In this document: one piece after another, positions 56,442 through 64,000 of the stretch | How the letters are laid out: each line of letters opens with the position of its first letter | How positions within the stretch are numbered: the stretch's first letter is position 1 | NCBI RefSeq assembly: GCF_001941625.1 | Contig: NZ_CP016076.1 | Location: 2,046,001-2,110,000 of the forward strand | Source of the DNA: Actinoalloteichus fjordicus | Lineage (GTDB): Bacteria > Actinomycetota > Actinomycetes > Mycobacteriales > Pseudonocardiaceae | Length of the DNA: 64,000 nucleotides | Reading direction: 5' to 3' | Made by a program: the position numbers and the translations under genes | Notes under the pieces: generated by a model | What the model was told of the DNA's origin: nothing | What the model saw: only the letters and a program-made list of their open reading frames with translations | Databases searched by the model: none

Positions 56442-58595
56442 TCATCTGCTCAGCTGGGCCTCCACCAACTCGGCGTAGGCACCGCCGATGGCGAGCAGTT
56501 CCTCGTGGGTGCCGCGCTCGATGATTCGGCCCTCGTCGACCACGATGATCAGGTTCGCGTCGCGGACCGTGCTCAGGCGGTGCGCGACGATGATGCGAGT
56601 GCAGCGCAGCGCGCTGAGGTTGTCATGAACCATTCGTTCGGTACGGGCGTCGAGATGGCTGGTCGCCTCGTCCAGCACCAGAATTCTCGGCTGGGAAAGC
56701 AGTGCACGGGCGATCGCCAGCCGTTGACGCTGACCGCCCGAGAGCCCGCTGCCCCGCTCCCCCAGCGGTGTCCGATAGCCCAACGGCATACGCTGGATGT
56801 CCTCGTGCAGGCAGGCCAGCTCGGCAGCCCGGACCACCTGGTCCAGTTCCGCCCCCGGCGAGTTGACGGTGATGTTCTCGATCAGGTCGCCGCTGTACAC
56901 GGCGCTGTCCTGTACGACAACGCCGCACTGCGCTCGCGCCGACCGCAGATCGAGTTCCTCCAGCGGCAGGCCGTCGAGCAGTACCCTGCCCTGTTGTGGC
57001 TGGTAGAGGCCGAGCATGAGCCTGGTCAACGTGCTCTTCCCCGAGCCGGTCGCCCCCACGATCGCCACACAAGAGCCCGCGGGGACGTCCAGTGAGATGT
57101 CGGTGAGGGTGGCCGGTCCATCCGCCTGGTGGTGGAACTCGACGTCCTCCAGCGTGATCTTCCCTTCGAGACTGAGTGCCTTCGCACCGGGAGTGCTCTG
57201 CTCCGGTTGCTCCTCGAACACGTCCCGAAGACGATTGATGTGCACGCTCACGGTCTGAAGAGACTGGTAGACCTGCGACAACGAGGTGAGCGGCGACAGA
57301 GCCATCCCGGCGAGGGCGTTCGCGGCGAGCAGGGTGCCGAGCGTCAGATCGCCCGACAGCACCGACCAGGTCCCGACCCACAGCAGCACCATCGGGGCAC
57401 CGACCCGGAGGATGTCGAAGAGTCCTTCCATGGTGTTGGTCAGCGATCCCTGTCGAAGGGTGGCCACCACCTGGGTGCGATAGGAGTTCTCCCACCGTTG
57501 CAGTGCGGTCTCTTCGGCACCGGAGGCCTTCAGCGACTCGATGCCGGTCAGGGACTCCACAAGCCTGCTCTGTGCCCGGGACATCGCGCCGACCTCCTGC
57601 TTGCTCGCCTCCTGCACACGGGAGGTGAACAGCACGGCCAGCGCGATCTGGATGATCGCTGCGGCGAGCACGATGCCGCCGATCAGCGGCGAGATCAGCA
57701 TCAGCAGGATGACGTAGAGGAGGCCGATCGTTCCGTCGAGCACCAGGCTCAACGTGTGGGTGGTGATGACCTCCCGGATCATGAGGCTGCTCGACACCCG
57801 CGTCAGGATGTCGCCGCTGGTTCGTAGCTGGAAATATCTGAAGGGCAGTCGAAAGAGGTGCTGCAGGAACGTGGTCATCATGCCGAGATCGATGCGACCT
57901 CGTAGCCGCAGCAGCGCCTCGCGTCGGAGGTAGCCGAGCAGCGCATGTCCGAGGGTCAGCGACAGGATCGCCGCGCCGAGCACGGGAAGCAGCTCCCCTG
58001 CGTCGACCGCGATCACCCGGTCGACGAGGTATCGGGTCAACAACACCGGTACGAGGCCGATCAGTGTCAACAACACCGAGGTGATGAGCACCGACGAGAT
58101 CAGCGACGGCACGCGCGGCACGAAGCGCAGGACGAAGCGGGGCAATTCCCCTCGGGGGACGCCCCTCGGGACGAAGTCGGGTCCGGGGCGCATCACGAGC
58201 ACGACGCCGGTGAACTCCCGGTCGAAGTCCGCGCGCTCGACCACGCGCCGTCCGCCTGCGGGATCGACGAGGGAAGCCTTCTCCCGGTCGATCTTCTCCA
58301 CGATCACGAAGTGGCTGAAGCCCCAGTGCACCAGGAGCGGGCCTGCCAGATCGATCAGCGCGTCCGGCTCGCCCCGGTAGGCCTCGACGATCATGCCGTG
58401 CTCCTGGGCCACCGAGGCCAGAGCACTCGCGTTCGAGCCGTCCCGGCCGATCATCAGCTCATCACGGATCTGATGGACGCTCGTGTGCCTCCCGTAGTAG
58501 GTGAGCATCATGGCGATGCATGCGGCACCGCACTCGGCGATGTTGTCCTGCAGGAGCACCTTGATCCGAGGACGACGGCGAGTCCGTGTGGTCAT
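56442..58595 (-). CDS. lanT: Lanthipeptide ABC exporter with C39 leader peptidase domain
   Basis: The 717-residue membrane protein cleaves leader peptides after a double-glycine-type site and exports the product. The C39 peptidase is at residues ~12-135: catalytic Cys22 in QDNIAECGAAC, His95 in HWGFSHFVIVEK and Asp111 in LVDPAGG. Six membrane helices span ~165-430. The ABC domain follows with Walker A GATGSGKST, signature GSGLSGGQRQRL and Walker B ILVLDEATSHLD. It is the last gene of the lan operon and overlaps the preceding small gene by ATGA. Confidence 0.95.
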   Translation of the reverse strand: MTTRTRRRPRIKVLLQDNIAECGAACIAMMLTYYGRHTSVHQIRDELMIGRDGSNASALASVAQEHGMIVEAYRGEPDALIDLAGPLLVHWGFSHFVIVEKIDREKASLVDPAGGRRVVERADFDREFTGVVLVMRPGPDFVPRGVPRGELPRFVLRFVPRVPSLISSVLITSVLLTLIGLVPVLLTRYLVDRVIAVDAGELLPVLGAAILSLTLGHALLGYLRREALLRLRGRIDLGMMTTFLQHLFRLPFRYFQLRTSGDILTRVSSSLMIREVITTHTLSLVLDGTIGLLYVILLMLISPLIGGIVLAAAIIQIALAVLFTSRVQEASKQEVGAMSRAQSRLVESLTGIESLKASGAEETALQRWENSYRTQVVATLRQGSLTNTMEGLFDILRVGAPMVLLWVGTWSVLSGDLTLGTLLAANALAGMALSPLTSLSQVYQSLQTVSVHINRLRDVFEEQPEQSTPGAKALSLEGKITLEDVEFHHQADGPATLTDISLDVPAGSCVAIVGATGSGKSTLTRLMLGLYQPQQGRVLLDGLPLEELDLRSARAQCGVVVQDSAVYSGDLIENITVNSPGAELDQVVRAAELACLHEDIQRMPLGYRTPLGERGSGLSGGQRQRLAIARALLSQPRILVLDEATSHLDARTERMVHDNLSALRCTRIIVAHRLSTVRDANLIIVVDEGRIIERGTHEELLAIGGAYAELVEAQLSR

Positions 58596-58846
58596 CCTGC
58601 GCCTCCCGTCAGTACGTCGACCAGCAGTGATCGCTCTTCCTGCGGCATTCCGGAGCCCGGATCGTCCACCGGGACCCTGGCGGTCAGTCCGATGGCGAGC
58701 AGCAGGACCAGGGAGACCGCGACCGCGATGATCGGCCACTTCGGCAGCCGGAGGCGGGCGGCCAGCTCGGTCGACTTGTCCTCCTCCTGCTGTAGCCCGC
58801 GATTGAACGCCTCGATGGCCTCCTGGCGAAAAGGGTGATCCGTCAT
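58592..58846 (-). CDS. Small membrane protein resembling a truncated HlyD-like fusion protein
   Basis: The 84-residue product has a cytoplasmic start FRQEAIEAFNRGLQ, one transmembrane helix WPIIAVAVSLVLLLAIGLTA (~37-56) and a short external tail. The Phe-Arg-x-Glu-Ala start followed by a helix and a VPV turn resembles the N-terminus of HlyD/NHLM-type membrane-fusion proteins, but the adaptor and barrel domains are missing. It overlaps lanM and lanT by 4 nt on each side, so it is part of the cluster. It may assist the exporter or give immunity. Confidence 0.7.
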   Translation of the reverse strand: MTDHPFRQEAIEAFNRGLQQEEDKSTELAARLRLPKWPIIAVAVSLVLLLAIGLTARVPVDDPGSGMPQEERSLLVDVLTGGAG

Positions 58847-61800
58847 CGAGCGGTCACGCCTCCTCCGACGGCCGGGGGAGCCAGCAGCAGCAGCGACGGC
58901 ACCAGCGAAGGCATGGTCATCCGGAGCAGGCTGTACCCGATGCCCGAACGTCCGTACATCAGTCCGGGCAGCGCCTCCGCGCTGAGTTCTCCGGTGCTCC
59001 ATCCCTCTCGCTCCGCCGTGCTGCACAGGGCCGCGACGGCGCGCAGGTACCGCTCCTCTGCATCGGTGTCTCCGCGCAACCGTGCGGCCGCCTGGAGGAA
59101 CTCCAGATTTCCGAGTTCGCCATGGCAGACACAGCTGTTTCCCAGCCTGCTCAATGAGACGGCGGAGGAGAACATCACGGCCTCGGTGGTGTGCGTCGCG
59201 ATGGCCAGGTCCTCGCGGGCGAGGTCGTGCAGCGGCGCGAGTGCTGCGCTTTCGAAGAGGCCGGGAACCCCCAGCATGCCGAGCCGTGCGAAGCCGACGC
59301 CCGGAGCACCGTGGCACCAGGCAAGCACCGGCCCTTCCGCGCCGCCCGCCTCCGGGGACCGCAGGTCCGGCCAGTTTCCTTTCTCCTGGTCCAGCAGCGA
59401 CCGCTCGTACCGCAGTACGCCTGCGATCAGCTCCGGATACTCGTCCCGAGGGGCGACCGCGTGCAGCCGCGCCAAGGCGTAGGCGATCCCGCTGGCACCG
59501 TGGGACATGCCTGCGAGAGGCTGTGGGCCGTGCTGAGTGGGCCAGCCGATGCCGTCTGCGGCGTCCACGGCGCTGTCGATCAGGCGCCTGCCCGCCTCCT
59601 CGGCCACGGCGAGCGCGTCGGAGCCGGGCGACGTCGCGTGCAGTGCCAGTGCGGCGAGGACTGCTCCGGCGTTGCCACCGATGAGGTCATAGGTGGTGTC
59701 GTGGGCGACGTGGCGACGCAGCAGGTCGAGTGCGGACTCGGCCGCCTCCGTGAGCTCGGGCCGGTCGTGTAGGACTGCGGCGTGGCTGAGGTAGTAGACC
59801 AGCGAGCCCGCCGTCCCGAACACCCCTGAGTCCGCGCTGCGTTCCAACTGATCACGCAGCAGTGAGTTTCGCTCCAGGTCGCGGCGTGTCTGCTCGACCA
59901 GTTCGACGGTTTGACCGGCCACGGACTCCGCCGCCGCCGTCGCGAAGGCAGTCGTCTGCTCGTCGGAGTCGACGGCGGCCAGGGTCGAGAGGAACATGCT
60001 GATGCCGACGGTGCCCGAGTACATGTTCAGTGGTGCGTTTCCCACCCGCCAGAGCTTTTCCTGGATGAAGTTGAGCACGGTCCAGCCGATTTGCCGGTCG
60101 TGGCGGACGGCCTCGTCCTCGATGGTCCTGGCCAGTGCCCTGGCCGACGTGATCGCCTCCGGGGTGCTGATCGAACGGTCTGCCAGCGCGACCGGGGTGA
60201 AGACCTCCTCGGTGGCCTCGGACACCTGAAGCGTCTCGAAGGACCGGCGGATCAGTCGGGTCTGTGCAGCCAGGTCGGCTTCGGAGAGCCCTGCCACGCG
60301 GCTCCGCACGATGTCGATCGGACGGTCTGCCAGATAGTCGGCGATGACCTCGCCTCGGCTGTTCCACACGTCACGGGTGTTGGGACGGGAGGTGAAGAAC
60401 GGGATGTCGCCGTGCCGCAGGTCCTCGACCTCGCTGGCGACCAGCCGTTCCCAGCTGCCGCTCCCGTCGGCGCCGATCGCCAAGCGGGCCAGCACCCGGT
60501 CACGGTCCAGGGCGTCACGCAGGAAGTCCGGGTGAAGGCTGGTCTGCAGAAGACGCGCGTAGACCATGGTCGCGCGGGGGATGTGCCGTAGCGGGGCGTC
60601 GGCGAATCCGGCGAGCAGACCGCCCTCGGCTAGCCATTCGTCCCTGGCGGACAGGATCGCCCGGTACGAGGCGATAAATCCTGCTGCCATGGAGTCGGCG
60701 AAGCGTGTGGGGTCGGCCAGCGCGTCGCCGATGCGTGCCCGGTTGTCGGCCTTGTTGTCCATCGGCAGGTACTGCTCGACGAACCGCATCGTGTCGGTCC
60801 CGGTGTCCTCCGGTGTCGGAATCGGCAGCAGGGACATCTGCTTCTCCTCCGCACCCACCGCGCTGATCTCGAAGGAGCGGACCCCCGCCTCGGTGCGCAC
60901 GACGAGCTTGTCCGGCAGCAGGCCGACGGCCATCACACCCTCACGCAGCAGCTTGTCGGCCGGGTCCGCCCACTGGCGTTCCTGGCCGACGGGGAGCGCA
61001 CCGTGGAAGACCGATTCGAGATCGACCAGCACCGGGTGTTCGCCGTGGGCCAGGAGATTCTCCAGGTGTACGTCGTTGGTGCAGGTGGCGTGCATGAGCG
61101 CCAGCAGCGCCCCCATCCGCCAGTAGAACGCCGCAGCCTGTGCCTCGTCCTCGCAGGGCTCCACTGTGACGAAGTCAACCCACCCGTGGTCCTCACGACT
61201 GATCACGGCCGGGGCGATCAGCTCGTGGTCCAGACGCTGGGCGTTGAACCAGTTCACGACACCACGCCAAGACTCGTCCACCGCGAGCGACCTCGGCTTG
61301 TAGACCAGCCGGTGCTCGGTGAAGTCGACGATGCACACCGTTCGGCCGCCCCGGTGACGGTCACCGGCACCGAACTCGACCTGCCGGACCGTTCCGAGCC
61401 TTCCACCGCCGCCCGCTGCAAGTGCGTCGAGCTCCTGCAGGTCTTCGACGAGATGTCGGGCGAACTCGAGTCGCGCGGTCACCCAGCCGCGCAGGCAGTC
61501 GTCGGCGAAGCGGAGCAGGACCGGGTACTCGTCCCACAGCGCCCGCTGGAACTCGTCGTCACCGAGCATCCGCAGGAAGTCCGTGAAGCGCTTCTGTTGG
61601 GTGTCGCCGACGAGACGCTCCTCGACACGGGCGACGTTGAGTTCCAGGACCATCGTCCTTGCGAAGGCGCCCGCGAGCTCCTCCGCAGGCCAGTCGGTGG
61701 CGAGGATCGTGGGAAGATCTGCCAGTCGGGCATCGCCGTTCGCGCCGTCCGAACAGAGCCGCGCAACGCCGAGGAACAGCTCACGCTGCCTGCTTCGGAT

Positions 61801-62184
61801 GAGACGCGCTATTCCGCGTTGCAGACCTAGGGCCTCCTCGGGTACGAGTACGGCTTGCGCCTCGGGGTCTCTCGGCTCCTCCGCCGTCAGCGCATGGTCT
61901 AACTCGATGACCCAGTCGGGTGTCGCTCCGTGATCGGCGGGCTTCGAACCGACCAAAGCCCGCAGCCGTTCGCCGTCGGTTCCGAGCACGGCCAGAGCGG
62001 ACTCGACCGCCTCCTCTGCGGGACCGAGCAGGTCGATCCAGTTCGTGATGCGCCATGTCGAGCTTTGAGCTCCGATCGCCTCCCCCGCTTCTCGTTCGTC
62101 CAGGTAGCAGGCGCGCGCCCAGGTCAGCGTGCTGGCCTGCCATGCCTGCGCGTCCACCGTCGTTCGTGAGGTGCTGGAAGTCAT
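58843..62184 (-). CDS. lanM: Class II lanthipeptide synthetase LanM
   Basis: The 1113-residue bifunctional enzyme dehydrates Ser/Thr and forms (methyl)lanthionine rings in the precursors encoded upstream. The dehydratase (DUF4135) half spans ~150-600: HRLVYKPRSLAVDESWRGVV, HATCTNDVHLENLLAHGEHP and PVLVDLESVFHG. The LanC-like cyclase spans ~720-1113 with zinc ligands Cys in AWCHGAPGVGFAR (about 957) and Cys-His in SCVCHGELGN (about 1019-1020). GGAG precedes ATG 62184. A hairpin lies between it and the nearest precursor gene. Confidence 0.96.
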   Translation of the reverse strand: MTSSTSRTTVDAQAWQASTLTWARACYLDEREAGEAIGAQSSTWRITNWIDLLGPAEEAVESALAVLGTDGERLRALVGSKPADHGATPDWVIELDHALTAEEPRDPEAQAVLVPEEALGLQRGIARLIRSRQRELFLGVARLCSDGANGDARLADLPTILATDWPAEELAGAFARTMVLELNVARVEERLVGDTQQKRFTDFLRMLGDDEFQRALWDEYPVLLRFADDCLRGWVTARLEFARHLVEDLQELDALAAGGGGRLGTVRQVEFGAGDRHRGGRTVCIVDFTEHRLVYKPRSLAVDESWRGVVNWFNAQRLDHELIAPAVISREDHGWVDFVTVEPCEDEAQAAAFYWRMGALLALMHATCTNDVHLENLLAHGEHPVLVDLESVFHGALPVGQERQWADPADKLLREGVMAVGLLPDKLVVRTEAGVRSFEISAVGAEEKQMSLLPIPTPEDTGTDTMRFVEQYLPMDNKADNRARIGDALADPTRFADSMAAGFIASYRAILSARDEWLAEGGLLAGFADAPLRHIPRATMVYARLLQTSLHPDFLRDALDRDRVLARLAIGADGSGSWERLVASEVEDLRHGDIPFFTSRPNTRDVWNSRGEVIADYLADRPIDIVRSRVAGLSEADLAAQTRLIRRSFETLQVSEATEEVFTPVALADRSISTPEAITSARALARTIEDEAVRHDRQIGWTVLNFIQEKLWRVGNAPLNMYSGTVGISMFLSTLAAVDSDEQTTAFATAAAESVAGQTVELVEQTRRDLERNSLLRDQLERSADSGVFGTAGSLVYYLSHAAVLHDRPELTEAAESALDLLRRHVAHDTTYDLIGGNAGAVLAALALHATSPGSDALAVAEEAGRRLIDSAVDAADGIGWPTQHGPQPLAGMSHGASGIAYALARLHAVAPRDEYPELIAGVLRYERSLLDQEKGNWPDLRSPEAGGAEGPVLAWCHGAPGVGFARLGMLGVPGLFESAALAPLHDLAREDLAIATHTTEAVMFSSAVSLSRLGNSCVCHGELGNLEFLQAAARLRGDTDAEERYLRAVAALCSTAEREGWSTGELSAEALPGLMYGRSGIGYSLLRMTMPSLVPSLLLLAPPAVGGGVTAR

Positions 62185-62224
62185 GGGCTTTCTCCGTGAG
62201 AGAGGGGTGACGACGAAGAGCGCG

Positions 62225-62259
62225 GGTGGAGGCCGTGTTCGATGAACACGGCCCCCACC
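62225..62259 (-). terminator. Intercistronic hairpin between a lanthipeptide precursor gene and lanM
   Basis: GGTGGAGGCCGTGTTC at 62225-62240 pairs with GAACACGGCCCCCACC at 62244-62259 with one mismatch and a 3-nt loop. It begins 16 nt after the precursor stop. Such leaky hairpins make more precursor mRNA than modification-enzyme mRNA in lantibiotic operons. Confidence 0.7.
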
Positions 62260-62275
62260 TCTCAGTGAGCGCCGA

Positions 62276-62500
62276 TCAGCAGACGCTCAAGGTGACCGAG
62301 CACAGGATGGGGCTGGTGTAGGTGAAGGTCTGCGGCGAGAAGCAGCAGCCGAAGGTCGCCAGGTTCTCGGTGCGCCCGCCCGCGGCCTGGGAGGCGTCTC
62401 CGAGTTCGAGGGGAGTCAGCTCGGCGGGGCCTGCCGGGTGGGCTGCCGAGGGAAACGACGCCCGGAACTCCGGGTCCTTCCAAGAACGAACGATGTCCAT
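62276..62500 (-). CDS. lanA: Lanthipeptide precursor (mersacidin/lichenicidin type), peptide 3
   Basis: The 74-residue precursor has the shared leader MDIVRSWKDPEFRASF, HPAGPAELTPLELGD, ending in AAGG at residues 39-42, a C39 cleavage site. The predicted core (43-74, 32 residues) has four Cys, including CC at 52-53 and a C-terminal CSVTLSVC, with many Ser/Thr for dehydration. AGGAG precedes ATG 62500. It is the largest core of the three. Confidence 0.9.
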   Translation of the reverse strand: MDIVRSWKDPEFRASFPSAAHPAGPAELTPLELGDASQAAGGRTENLATFGCCFSPQTFTYTSPILCSVTLSVC

Positions 62501-62964
62501 CGAATTCTCCTAGCTTATTGATCGAATATTAGGGGGCACGTTTGGCGACGACAGATCACCGACCTGGGGTATCGTCTTTCGGCGCGGTGATCCGCCGATA
62601 CGGAGCTGCGACGCGCGATTTTCGTCACCGAGACTCGCGGTGTCGATTTGTTGTTGTGTGGCATACTCGATTGGGTTGGGCGATGGCAGGTCAATGCGAA
62701 GCTATCGCGCCGACCGCCGTGACCACCCGAAAAACGGATGTCGAGAGGTGTTCGTGTGGGTGACGGCAGGATGCGGATCAGTTCGGGCGAGGGTGCGCGC
62801 CGCAATCAAGTGATCACGATGTCCGCTGTCTGCCGAAACAGATCTCGTCGAGCACGATCTGCATCATTCGTCGAGTCTGCCGTGGGGCGGCTGGTGGCGG
62901 TGGTGGGTGCTGCTTCGGCTGGCGCGGGAGATGGGTCGACGTCAATCCCGCTGTACTGCCGGAA
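62501..62964. other. Intergenic region between precursor genes
   Basis: About 464 nt, lower in GC than its surroundings. On the minus strand TAATAT at 62526-62531 would be a good -10 element, giving a short leader before peptide 3. No further precursor-like frame was found, and other frames have no support. Confidence 0.4.
62526..62531 (-). promoter_or_regulatory. Possible -10 element for peptide 3 and lanM
   Basis: TAATAT on the minus strand, 26 nt upstream of the peptide 3 ATG, leaving room for a transcript start and the AGGAG site. No clear -35 hexamer is found 16-18 nt further upstream, so an activator or alternative sigma factor could be needed. Confidence 0.35.
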
Positions 62965-63183
62965 TCAGCAGCAGCCCACGCTGCCGTAGCCCTTGGTGCC
63001 CTGACATGCGGCGATGGAGACCGTGATTCCGAAGCAGGGCCAGGTCGTGCCGCCCTGCGCCATCTCCAGCTCGCTGCTGGTCAGCAGTGAGGGTCCGGCC
63101 GGGTGGGCGTTCCCCCCTGCCAGGGCGTCCTTCGCGAGAGAGTCGCGGTACTCCGGGTCCTTCCATGCGCGGATCGTGCTCAT
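62965..63183 (-). CDS. lanA: Lanthipeptide precursor (mersacidin/lichenicidin type), peptide 2
   Basis: The 72-residue precursor: leader MSTIRAWKDPEYRDSL, HPAGPSLLTSSELEMAQGG, with cleavage expected after Gly44-Gly45. The core (46-72, 27 residues) starts TTWPCFGITVSIAAC and ends GSVGCC, with four Cys and five to six Ser/Thr. ATG 63183 gives a leader that aligns with the other two; an upstream in-frame ATG at 63237 does not. Confidence 0.9.
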   Translation of the reverse strand: MSTIRAWKDPEYRDSLAKDALAGGNAHPAGPSLLTSSELEMAQGGTTWPCFGITVSIAACQGTKGYGSVGCC

Positions 63184-63246
63184 AGGTTTCCAGCCTTTCT
63201 GGGAGGTTCGGATGGTGAGATGGTGCCCGGCCGTCAAGGGCTCGCG

Positions 63247-63456
63247 TCAGCAGAGACTGAGGGAGACGATGCACCACGCCGGTAGCGTCAGCGTCAGCGT
63301 GGCGGTCGGGCCGCAGATCCGGGCGCTGCCAGCACCCGCAGCCTCGATCTCTCCCAACTCCAGCCGCGAGAGTCGAGCGGGGCCGGACGGGTGCGCCGTG
63401 AACTCGCCGTGGCTGGCGCGGTACTCGGGGTCTTTCCAGGAACGAACGACGTCCAT
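63247..63456 (-). CDS. lanA: Lanthipeptide precursor (mersacidin/lichenicidin type), peptide 1
   Basis: The 69-residue precursor: leader MDVVRSWKDPEYRASHGE, HPSGPARLSRLELGEIEAAG. Cleavage is expected at Gly-Ala/Ala-Gly around residues 41-43, which departs from strict GG. The core (~44-69) has ICGPTATLTLTLPAWC and ends CIVSLSLC, with three Cys and seven to eight Ser/Thr. AAGGAG precedes ATG 63456 by 6 nt. First gene of the visible operon. Confidence 0.88.
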   Translation of the reverse strand: MDVVRSWKDPEYRASHGEFTAHPSGPARLSRLELGEIEAAGAGSARICGPTATLTLTLPAWCIVSLSLC

Positions 63457-64000
63457 CAGACGACTCCTTCTTCATAGCCGGAACAGATCAAGAGAGCCGC
63501 GAATCTGATTGGTCCGGGTCTCGTCGGACGCGGCCTGCAGTGCCGTCGAAATCCGGCTGCGGGTCACGATCGGGTACTCGTTCGAGATGTCCAGAATTTA
63601 TCCGGACATCGTGAACTTTTGATCGTGGTGCCCGTCAAACTCGTGGTAGCTCGGACTCTCATTCTTCCGGTCGTGACTTCCTGCGGTACGATCGCGACGG
63701 TGGCGATATCGTTGGCGGTGACCATCTAGCTGCGGGCGAAGGAGTCATGTCTGTCCTTCTTGGCTCCTCGTTGCGACGTTCCTCGAATCGGCGCCCCGCG
63801 TCCCGGATGGATGGCCATCTAGTCGGCGAATTATGCGGTGTTCGAAGTTCGCCTGCACCGGATTCTCGATCGACCCCGAGAAGCCGGTGCAATCCGGGTT
63901 CTGTCCTGTCTCGTTCGCCGCGATGGATGTGTCTGTCCCGCCGCGAGCCACTGTCGTTCAACGGTTGCAAGCATCACGTCTCCGGCCGGCGCAGGCCAGC
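63457..64000. other. Region upstream of the precursor operon to the window end
   Basis: About 545 nt, comparatively AT-rich. It contains the inverted repeat at 63586-63610. Two short minus-strand frames (63745-63951 and 63659-63748, ATGA-coupled) have weak starts and unconvincing composition; I do not call them genes. Confidence 0.4.
63586..63610. promoter_or_regulatory. Candidate operator upstream of the lanthipeptide precursors
   Basis: GATGTCC at 63586-63592 and GGACATC at 63604-63610, perfect 7-bp arms with an 11-nt A/T-rich spacer. It lies 130-154 nt upstream of peptide 1. The symmetry fits a dimeric HTH regulator such as the LuxR-type protein of the cluster. Confidence 0.5.

Noticed and set aside
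62515-62989. A possible fourth lanthipeptide precursor in the gap between peptides 2 and 3
   Set aside because: No frame there contains the shared leader motifs or a Cys-rich end.
63659-63951. Two ATGA-coupled small minus-strand frames upstream of the precursors
   Set aside because: The first starts at a GTG without Shine-Dalgarno, codon bias is weak, and neither has a lanthipeptide leader or other motif.

Overview
The window reads as chromosomal DNA of a high-GC actinomycete. GTG and TTG starts are frequent, third codon positions are strongly G/C biased, and many genes overlap by 1-4 nt. The order proS - DUF4439 pair - rimP - nusA - ylxR - infB - ylxP - rbfA - dinF - truB - ribF - rpsO - pnp - pepR - dapB - GNAT follows the mycobacterial arrangement. 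I infer a filamentous member of the Pseudonocardiaceae; the genus cannot be settled from the sequence alone.

Backbone, 0.2-23.1 kb: a RIO1-type kinase with a possible 20-residue leader peptide, YaaA, an aminoglycoside-phosphotransferase-like protein and prolyl-tRNA synthetase. These are followed by a membrane-anchored protein, a luciferase-like oxidoreductase, a YjbQ protein, a class V aminotransferase and a Pro/Gln-rich membrane protein. Next comes a lipoprotein/DUF4439 pair divergent from the translation operon rimP-nusA-ylxR-infB-ylxP-rbfA, then an SDR enzyme and a MATE exporter of the DinF type.

Accessory region I, 23.1-31.6 kb: a secreted protein resembling spore-associated protein A. 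Then a putative polymorphic toxin is followed by four tandem paralogous genes that are probably its immunity genes, made by duplication of a two-gene module. An XRE/DUF5753 regulator with a DUF397 partner follows, plus a decayed second DUF397 copy. Divergent from the regulator runs a tightly overlapping operon of small Cys-rich, zinc-ribbon-like proteins ending in an RNase H-fold protein. I do not recognise this operon as a described system.

Backbone and nitrogen region, 32.6-55.0 kb: an MFS transporter, truB, ribF, a small HTH protein and an RNA 2',3'-cyclic phosphodiesterase. An assimilatory nitrate/nitrite set follows: a HemD-like protein fused to a winged helix, nirD, nirB, narK, a FAD/[2Fe-2S] reductase and a molybdopterin nitrate reductase. 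It sits between ribF and rpsO. Then rpsO, pnp, pepR, dapB, a small membrane protein, a VTT-like membrane protein and a GNAT acetyltransferase.

Accessory region II, 55.4-64.0 kb: a class II lanthipeptide cluster. A LuxR-type HTH regulator faces a minus-strand operon of three mersacidin/lichenicidin-type precursor genes, lanM, a truncated HlyD-like membrane protein and a C39-peptidase ABC exporter. Regulator, peptides, modification enzyme and exporter together form a self-contained lantibiotic pathway. The window ends upstream of the first precursor, so further cluster genes may lie outside it.
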